11,921 bases of DNA from an uncultured Paraprevotella sp. (GTDB taxonomy: Bacteria > Bacteroidota > Bacteroidia > Bacteroidales > Bacteroidaceae): assembly GCA_910584955.1 (NCBI GenBank), contig CAJUDC010000082.1, positions 1-11,921 of the forward strand. The letters are read 5' to 3'. Under the pieces are notes generated by a model, which saw only the letters and a program-made list of their open reading frames with translations, made no database searches and was not told where the DNA came from. Made by a program: the position numbers and the translations under genes. This document shows positions 6,719 to 11,921 of this stretch, in pieces (within the stretch, counting starts at the first letter, position 1; every line of letters starts with the position of its first letter).

Positions 6719-6752
6719 GCCGTTGCTAATGTGATATTGGCAACGGCTTTTT
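6714..6752 (-). terminator. Bidirectional terminator after the M13 peptidase gene
   Basis: AAAAAGCCGTTGC (6714-6726) pairs perfectly with GCAACGGCTTTTT (6740-6752). The stem continues inward by four more pairs (one T-G) to a 5-base loop at 6731-6735. A T run follows the GC-rich stem on both strands. It lies 38 bases past the stop codon of the M13 peptidase gene, the end of the ABC-F/M13 operon. Confidence 0.85.
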
Positions 6753-6790
6753 GCAGAACACTTTCGTTAAGGAGGCAACAACGGATTTTC

Positions 6791-8827
6791 TTACCAGATA
6801 GTCACGCGTTCGTTCTTAGGAACAAAAAGTGAATCATTTTCCGTAATACCGAAAGCCTCGTACCAGGCATCTATATGAGGCAACGCTCCGTTCACACGCC
6901 AACGGCCCAAAGAATGGGGATCGCTTTTGGTACGCTTGCGGATCTCCTCATCGCGCACATTGCAGGCCCACACATTGGAATAGGCCAGGAAGAAACGTTG
7001 TTCCGGCGTAAAGCCGTCTATCACACCTAACGGGGCGTCTTTGGTAGCATTTTTAAAAGCCTGAAAGGCTACCATCAGTCCACCGTGATCGGCCAGATTT
7101 TCGCCCAGCGTCAACTCGCCGTTTCCTTTCAGATCGGGCAACACGTTGATTTGATTAAAGAACCGAACCATCACATCGGCGCGTTCCTTAAATCTGTCGG
7201 CATCACCGGGCGCCCACCAGTCGGTCAGGTTACCGTTCTTGTCAAACTGACGTCCTTTGTCGTCGAATCCGTGCGTCATCTCATGTCCGATAACCACACC
7301 GATAGCACCGTAGTTGAAAGCATCGTCGCTGTTCATATCGAAAAACGGCGGTTGCAGGATACCGGCAGGGAAACAGATTTCATTCGTAGTGGGATTGTAA
7401 TAGGCATTCACCGTCTGCGGCGTCATGTACCATTCGTCTTTGTCCACCGGTTTGTTCAGCTTCTCACGGATCATGTCTTCCAGCATAAACGCACTGCAGT
7501 TCTCCATATTCTCCCAATAGTTCGGAGTAATCTTCAACGCGGTGTAATCTTTCCATTTGTCGGGATAGCCCACCTTTATGTAAAAGGCATCCAGTTTGTC
7601 CAGCGCCACCTTCTTCGTTTCCTCACTCATCCACTCCTGTGCCTGAATACGTTCGCCCAATGCCACTTGCAGGTTCTTGACCAAATTCGTCATACGTTCC
7701 TTGGCGGCTGCGGGAAAATACTTCTCCACATACAGACGGCCTACAGCCTCACCCAAAACGGTTTCAACCGCAGAAACGGCACGCTTCCAGCGCGGACGGT
7801 CTTGCTCCTTGCCCGACATCACCTTGCCGTAGAAAGCAAACCGACGGTCACGCATCGTATCGTCCAGACAAGAGGCCGCCTCATCCACCAGCTTCCAGGC
7901 TACGTAGGCCTTCAACGCATCGAGCGATTCTTCTTTCCATATCCGTTCCACCTCGTGTATAAATTCGGGTTGACCGACACTGACTTCCTTCAGTCCGTCC
8001 ACCCCCGCCGCAGCAAAGAACGTAGTCCAGTCTACCCCCGGATAATCGGCTTTCAACGCCGCATAGTCCATCTTATGATAATTGGCTTCGGGGTCACGGC
8101 GCTCGATAGCACTGGGCGCCTTACGCGCCAGACGCGTTTCGATACGCATTATATCTTCCATCATCCCGGCAGCCCGGTTGTCGGTCTTAAAACCGCAATA
8201 TGCCAGCATATCAGCCACGTATTGCTTGTATGCCTCACGGATACGCACCGTCGCCGAATCCTGATCCAGATAATAATCGCGCTCTCCCAATGTGAGGCCG
8301 CTCTGATAGATCTGCAACAGGTTCATGCTGCTGTTCTTTATGTCGGCATCGATATAAAAACCGAACATCCCCGGCACACCTACTTTATATAAAGCAGCCG
8401 CACAGGCAAAAAGTTCCGGTTTGTCGGCCGTGCTGAAAATACTGTCCAATCGCGCTTGAATAGGACGGTAGCCCTGCTCGTTCTGGCGGACGCTGTCCAT
8501 CACACAATTATACATATCCCCGATTTTCTGTTCCAGGCTGCCCTCGGCATGCTGTTCAGCCGCCAATCCTCCGATAAGTTCTTTCAAACGATCGTTATTG
8601 TTCTCATACAATTCTTCGAAGGTTCCGTAGCGGGAATATTCCGCCGTTAAGGGATTGGCTTTCATCCATCCGCCGCAAGCGTATTCGTAGAAATCATTAC
8701 CAGGCTTTACCGCCGTGTTCAGATTTTTCAGATCAATTCCCGAAGTCATCGTTTTCTCTTCGTTTTTGGTTGTACACGCCGATGCCAGACACAAGGCAAC
8801 CAGCGGCCATACTTTTTTTACATTCAT
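6791..8827 (-). CDS. M13 family metallopeptidase (neprilysin/PepO-like) lipoprotein
   Basis: Zinc endopeptidase of 678 residues, the usual length of the family, that cuts short peptides outside the cytoplasm. MNVKKVWPLVALCLASAC is a lipoprotein signal with the lipid-bearing Cys18, so the enzyme is anchored to an envelope membrane facing the periplasm or the cell surface. The M13 N-terminal domain starts near residue 40 (VKPGNDFYEYACGGWM). The catalytic domain has NAYYNPTTNEICFPAGI (474-490), the zinc site H515EMTH519 with the third ligand E576 in GENLADHGG, D580, and substrate-binding R644 in WRVNGALP. All key residues are present. It starts 18 bases after the ABC-F stop codon and has no obvious promoter of its own, so the two are probably cotranscribed. 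The physiological substrate is unknown. Confidence 0.95.
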   Translation of the reverse strand: MNVKKVWPLVALCLASACTTKNEEKTMTSGIDLKNLNTAVKPGNDFYEYACGGWMKANPLTAEYSRYGTFEELYENNNDRLKELIGGLAAEQHAEGSLEQKIGDMYNCVMDSVRQNEQGYRPIQARLDSIFSTADKPELFACAAALYKVGVPGMFGFYIDADIKNSSMNLLQIYQSGLTLGERDYYLDQDSATVRIREAYKQYVADMLAYCGFKTDNRAAGMMEDIMRIETRLARKAPSAIERRDPEANYHKMDYAALKADYPGVDWTTFFAAAGVDGLKEVSVGQPEFIHEVERIWKEESLDALKAYVAWKLVDEAASCLDDTMRDRRFAFYGKVMSGKEQDRPRWKRAVSAVETVLGEAVGRLYVEKYFPAAAKERMTNLVKNLQVALGERIQAQEWMSEETKKVALDKLDAFYIKVGYPDKWKDYTALKITPNYWENMENCSAFMLEDMIREKLNKPVDKDEWYMTPQTVNAYYNPTTNEICFPAGILQPPFFDMNSDDAFNYGAIGVVIGHEMTHGFDDKGRQFDKNGNLTDWWAPGDADRFKERADVMVRFFNQINVLPDLKGNGELTLGENLADHGGLMVAFQAFKNATKDAPLGVIDGFTPEQRFFLAYSNVWACNVRDEEIRKRTKSDPHSLGRWRVNGALPHIDAWYEAFGITENDSLFVPKNERVTIW

Positions 8828-8845
8828 ACGTATTATTCTATCTGT

Positions 8846-10801
8846 TTATGAAATCTCATTTTGCCGGGTCGCTTCCAGTTCTTCCGACCGGGCTTCCCAC
8901 TCTTCCACCGCTTCGTCCAGTTGCTTTTTCAGCATGCCGTGCCGCTCGTACAAACCGGTATCGGAAGCCCCGTCCGGTGTGCTCAGTCGTTCTTCCAATA
9001 TCCGCACGGCAGCCTCCAGCTCGTCTATCCGGCTCTCGCAGGCCTCCACCGCCTTTTCCAGTTTTTTCAAACGCCGGTTGCGTTCTTTCTGCTGTTCGTA
9101 AGTAAGCCGGTTTTGACTGACGGGACGTTCCGCCTCAGCCGCACGAGGCGCAGACGCCATTCCCGTTCTGCCGGTTTGCAGTTCATCCAACGATTCAATC
9201 TGCTTATGCCGCAAAAAGTCGTAGATACCTCCCAAATGTTCCTTTACCCGACCGCCACCGAACTCATATACTTTGGAGACCAGTCCGTCCAGGAACTCAC
9301 GATCGTGGCTCACCACCACAACTGTGCCGTCGAACTCACGGATCGCTTCTTTGAGCACGTCCTTGGAACGCATATCCAGGTGATTGGTAGGCTCGTCCAG
9401 AATAAGGAAATTCACCGGTTCAAGCAAAAGTTTGATCATTGCCAGGCGGCTGCGTTCTCCGCCCGACAGCACTTTCACTTTCTTCTCCGAAGCCTCCCCC
9501 CCGAACATGAAAGCACCCAGAATGTCCCGTATCTTCAAACGGACATCCCCCCGGGCCACCCTGTCGATGGTGTCGAACACCGTCAGTTCACCGTCCAGCA
9601 ACTGTGCCTGATTCTGTGCGAAATAACCGATCTGCACATTGTGCCCCACTTTCAAAGTTCCCTCATAAGGAATTTCATTCATGATGCACTTTACCAACGT
9701 AGATTTTCCTTCACCGTTCTTACCCACAAAGGCCACTTTTTCACCCCGTTTTATCGTAAGGTCCACTTGCCGGAACACCACATGATGGCCGTATGCCTTA
9801 CCCACGTTCTCGCAGATCAGCGGATAATCGCCGCTCCGCAAGGCGGGTGGGAATTTCAGGTGTAACGATGAGTTATCCACCTCATCCACCTCAATAGGCA
9901 CTATTTTCTCCAACTGCTTCAGCCGGCTCTGCACCTGAACGGCCTTGGTGGCCTTGTAACGAAAGCGCTCCACAAAGTCTTTTATATCGGCGATCTCCTT
10001 CTGCTGGTTTTCATACGCCCGAAGCTGTTGCTCGCGCCGCTCGGCCCGCAACTTCACGTATTCGTCGTACTTCACCTTATAGTCATATACCCGACCGCAG
10101 GAGATCTCCAGCGTGCGGTTCGTCACATTGTTTATGAAAGCACGGTCGTGGCTCACCAGAATCACGGCATTGGCCCGTGTGGCCAGAAAAGTCTCCAGCC
10201 ATTGGATACTTTCTATATCCAGATGGTTGGTGGGTTCGTCCAGCAACAGCACATCGGGTTTGCGCAAAAGAAGCTTGGCCAGCTCGATACGCATGCGCCA
10301 TCCGCCGCTGAACTCGCTGGTGGGACGATCGAAATCCGCACGCGTAAAGCCCAGTCCTGTCAGTGTACGCTCCATCTCGGCCCGATAATTCAGTCCTCCC
10401 AACAGTTGAAAACGCTCGTTTTCGTACGTAAACCTCTCCACAAGCGCCATATAGGCCTCACTTTCATAATCCGTGCGTTCGGCCAACTCGGCATTCAGCA
10501 CATCCAGCCGCTGCTGCATCTCGCTGATGTGTTCAAAGGCCTGCTCTGCCTCTTCCATCACCGTACGCCCGTCACTCAACACCATCACCTGAGGCAAATA
10601 GCCGATAGTGGTGTCGCGGGGCACAGCCACCGTTCCGCCCGAGGGCTGCTGCAAACCGGCTATGATTTTCAGCATCGTGGACTTACCCGCTCCGTTCTTT
10701 CCAACCAGAGCGATGCGGTCTTTGTCGTTGACCACATACGAAACATCACTAAATAAAGGCCGGGCACCAAACTCAACCTGCAAATTCTCTACTGAAATCA
10801 A
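8846..10801 (-). CDS. ABC-F family ATPase (Uup/EttA type), TTG start
   Basis: Soluble twin ATPase of a family that acts on the ribosome, in translation or ribosome assembly and sometimes in antibiotic protection, not in transport. It has 651 residues. First ABC domain: Walker A GKNGAGKST (34-42), signature SGGWRMRIELAKLLL (from 165), Walker B LLLDEPTNHLD, switch His218. A charged inter-domain linker at about 240-310 would reach the ribosomal tRNA site. Second domain: Walker A GKNGEGKST (360-368), signature LSGGERSRLAMIKLLL (from 445), Walker B LILDEPTNHLD, His499. A coiled-coil tail at about 565-647, as in Uup, is preceded by a low-complexity Ala-rich stretch. The start is a TTG at 10801 giving ISVENLQVEFGARPLF, the standard family N-terminus. 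A longer frame to 10876 begins upstream of the promoter and encodes an odd hydrophobic run. First gene of an operon with the M13 peptidase. Confidence 0.95.
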   Translation of the reverse strand: MISVENLQVEFGARPLFSDVSYVVNDKDRIALVGKNGAGKSTMLKIIAGLQQPSGGTVAVPRDTTIGYLPQVMVLSDGRTVMEEAEQAFEHISEMQQRLDVLNAELAERTDYESEAYMALVERFTYENERFQLLGGLNYRAEMERTLTGLGFTRADFDRPTSEFSGGWRMRIELAKLLLRKPDVLLLDEPTNHLDIESIQWLETFLATRANAVILVSHDRAFINNVTNRTLEISCGRVYDYKVKYDEYVKLRAERREQQLRAYENQQKEIADIKDFVERFRYKATKAVQVQSRLKQLEKIVPIEVDEVDNSSLHLKFPPALRSGDYPLICENVGKAYGHHVVFRQVDLTIKRGEKVAFVGKNGEGKSTLVKCIMNEIPYEGTLKVGHNVQIGYFAQNQAQLLDGELTVFDTIDRVARGDVRLKIRDILGAFMFGGEASEKKVKVLSGGERSRLAMIKLLLEPVNFLILDEPTNHLDMRSKDVLKEAIREFDGTVVVVSHDREFLDGLVSKVYEFGGGRVKEHLGGIYDFLRHKQIESLDELQTGRTGMASAPRAAEAERPVSQNRLTYEQQKERNRRLKKLEKAVEACESRIDELEAAVRILEERLSTPDGASDTGLYERHGMLKKQLDEAVEEWEARSEELEATRQNEIS

Positions 10802-10820
10802 TGTATTATGCTTTTGGATA

Positions 10821-10852
10821 CAAAAGTAGAACAAAAAAACGAAACCAGACAA
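10821..10852 (-). promoter_or_regulatory. Promoter of the ABC-F/M13 operon
   Basis: On the minus strand, TACTTTTG (10821-10828) fits TAnnTTTG exactly. A TTG at 10850-10852 lies 21 bases upstream as the -33 box. Transcription should begin near 10815, only about 15 bases before the TTG start codon, so the leader is very short. This promoter supports the shorter start of the ABC-F gene. Confidence 0.65.
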
Positions 10853-10894
10853 CCCGCAACGCACAAATACATGCAAACTGTCCTCGTTACGTCA

Positions 10895-10927
10895 AAGAGC
10901 CTTTCACGCACAGGCGGAAAGGCTCTT
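10895..10927 (-). terminator. Hairpin terminator after the nucleotidyltransferase gene
   Basis: AAGAGCCTTTC (10895-10905) pairs perfectly with GAAAGGCTCTT (10917-10927) around an 11-base loop, 22 bases past the stop codon at 10950. Read on the minus strand the stem ends in CTCTTTG, a weak T run. The placement is right for termination before the ABC-F promoter. Confidence 0.65.
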
Positions 10928-10949
10928 CATTACTTATATATACCGGCTA

Positions 10950-11864
10950 TCAGAACAGCTTGGCGGGATATACACCCTCGTCTATCAAAGACTGGATCTT
11001 GGCCACCACGGCATCACGGTCGGCGGCATACGTCACGCCGAACCACTTGCTGGTAGTGTCGAGCACCTTTACCGTAGCCGTACCGTCGTTGATCAGTTTG
11101 TCCACCATCAGCGGAATAAAGAATTCGGCTTTCAGATTCTCCATATTCTTCGGATCGCTCAAGAATGCCTTAAAGAATTCCTGGCTGTACTCGAAGTAAT
11201 CGGGAGTAAAGCCCCACATATTCATGGAAACAGGCACCGTTTCGCCGCCTACGGGCACCCACGCACCTTGTTCGTCCTTGTAGCAGATCTCACCGTCCAC
11301 ACGCATAATCTCCGTACGTTCCACCACATCGGTCAGATTGCCGTCCGCATCTTTCCCACACACGCCGCGAGCCACCGATCCGTTTTCCGACAGCGTGTTA
11401 CCGATGCGGAATCCTACCATGGCGTAATCGTTTTTCGAGCCTTCCGGCAGTTCACTCAAGAACTTGCCGATAGCCATGAATGCGTCGCGGTTATAAAAGT
11501 CGTCGCAGTTGATCACACAGAACGGTTCCTTGATAGCGTCCTTGCCCATCAGCACGGCGTGATTGGTTCCCCAGGGTTTCACACGGCCTTCGGGGCATTT
11601 GAAACCTTCGGGCAGGTCGTCCAATGCCTGAAACACCAGCTCACAAGGAATATGCCCTTCGTACTTGCTGATGATCTTGTCGCGGAAATCCTGCTCGAAA
11701 TCCTTGCGGATGACAAACACCAGTTTTCCGAAACCGGCCTGAATGGCATCGTAGATGGAATAATCCATGATGGTTTCACCGTTCGGGCCCAGTCCGTCGA
11801 GCTGTTTCAAACCGCCGTAACGGCTACCCATACCTGCTGCTAAAAGAAATAATGTCGGTTTCAT
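10950..11864 (-). CDS. Sugar-phosphate nucleotidyltransferase family protein
   Basis: Cytoplasmic enzyme of the NTP-transferase fold (GlmU, RmlA and MurU relatives), which joins a sugar phosphate to an NTP to make an activated sugar and pyrophosphate. It has 304 residues. The N-terminal LFLLAAGMGSRYGGLKQLD (5-23) is the nucleotide-binding GxGxR...K motif, with Arg15 and Lys20. PWGTNHAVL (97-105) is the family's GTxHAV-like segment that contacts the base. CDDFY (120-124) holds the metal-binding aspartates. TSKWFGVTYAADRDAV near the end resembles the second sugar-binding segment. There is no left-handed beta-helix domain, so it is not a GlmU-type acyltransferase fusion. The start is ATG at 11864. 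Its substrate cannot be read from sequence, and no partner kinase or glycosyltransferase is visible; any partner would lie beyond the right edge. Confidence 0.88.
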   Translation of the reverse strand: MKPTLFLLAAGMGSRYGGLKQLDGLGPNGETIMDYSIYDAIQAGFGKLVFVIRKDFEQDFRDKIISKYEGHIPCELVFQALDDLPEGFKCPEGRVKPWGTNHAVLMGKDAIKEPFCVINCDDFYNRDAFMAIGKFLSELPEGSKNDYAMVGFRIGNTLSENGSVARGVCGKDADGNLTDVVERTEIMRVDGEICYKDEQGAWVPVGGETVPVSMNMWGFTPDYFEYSQEFFKAFLSDPKNMENLKAEFFIPLMVDKLINDGTATVKVLDTTSKWFGVTYAADRDAVVAKIQSLIDEGVYPAKLF

Positions 11865-11902
11865 TGTTAATCTTTTTAAGTTTGAAGTTTATGTAAGTGT
11901 TG

Positions 11903-11910
11903 CAAAACTA
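11903..11910 (-). promoter_or_regulatory. -7 box of the nucleotidyltransferase promoter
   Basis: On the minus strand, TAGTTTTG at 11903-11910 is an exact TAnnTTTG match, 39 bases upstream of the ATG. The -33 box would lie beyond the right edge of the window and cannot be checked. It suggests that this gene is the first of its transcript. Confidence 0.5.
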
Positions 11911-11921
11911 CAAAATAATCT

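Noticed and set aside
7085..8392. Long plus-strand open frame (435 codons) opposite the M13 peptidase gene
   Set aside because: It lies wholly antisense to a gene with every catalytic motif intact, and its translation shows no recognisable domain. Such shadows are common opposite well-biased coding sequence.
8861..9865. Plus-strand open frame of 334 codons opposite the ABC-F gene
   Set aside because: It is antisense to conserved Walker and signature motifs, and its product resembles nothing known to me. It is explained by codon bias of the real gene.

Overview
The window looks like a chromosomal segment of a gut-type Bacteroidales bacterium (Bacteroides, Phocaeicola or Parabacteroides). The signs are protein content typical of that order, lipoprotein signal peptides, almost no Shine-Dalgarno sequences, and promoters of the Bacteroidetes type: exact TAnnTTTG -7 boxes sit 13 to 45 bases upstream of three of the genes.

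Layout, left to right. (1) Bases 2-2395, plus strand: a TonB-dependent outer-membrane receptor whose 5' end lies outside the window, closed by a strong hairpin at 2433-2478. (2) Bases 2396-2873: an AT-rich gap between two convergent transcription units. It holds a perfect 25-bp inverted repeat (2610-2634 and 2800-2824) around a 165-bp spacer that carries a near-consensus promoter. This is the most unusual structure in the window and resembles an invertible DNA element. (3) Bases 2874-6641, minus strand: a tightly packed operon metA - U32 family protein - predicted lipoprotein with SH3-like domain, five membrane helices and a zinc ribbon. (4) Bases 6791-10801, minus strand: an ABC-F ATPase followed 18 bases later by an M13 metallopeptidase lipoprotein, ended by a hairpin at 6714-6752 that runs into the metA promoter. 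(5) Bases 10950-11864, minus strand: a sugar-phosphate nucleotidyltransferase with its own promoter and terminator.

The genes are mostly housekeeping: methionine synthesis (MetA, with the residue that predicts acetyl-CoA use), probable RNA modification (U32), ribosome-associated ABC-F, envelope peptidase, and nucleotide-sugar synthesis. They do not form one pathway. The points worth a second look are the candidate inverton, the membrane zinc-ribbon protein in the metA operon, the Glu111 residue of MetA, the extra cysteine clusters of the U32 protein, and the terminator that overlaps the metA promoter. No tRNA, rRNA, CRISPR array, insertion sequence or recombinase gene was seen.
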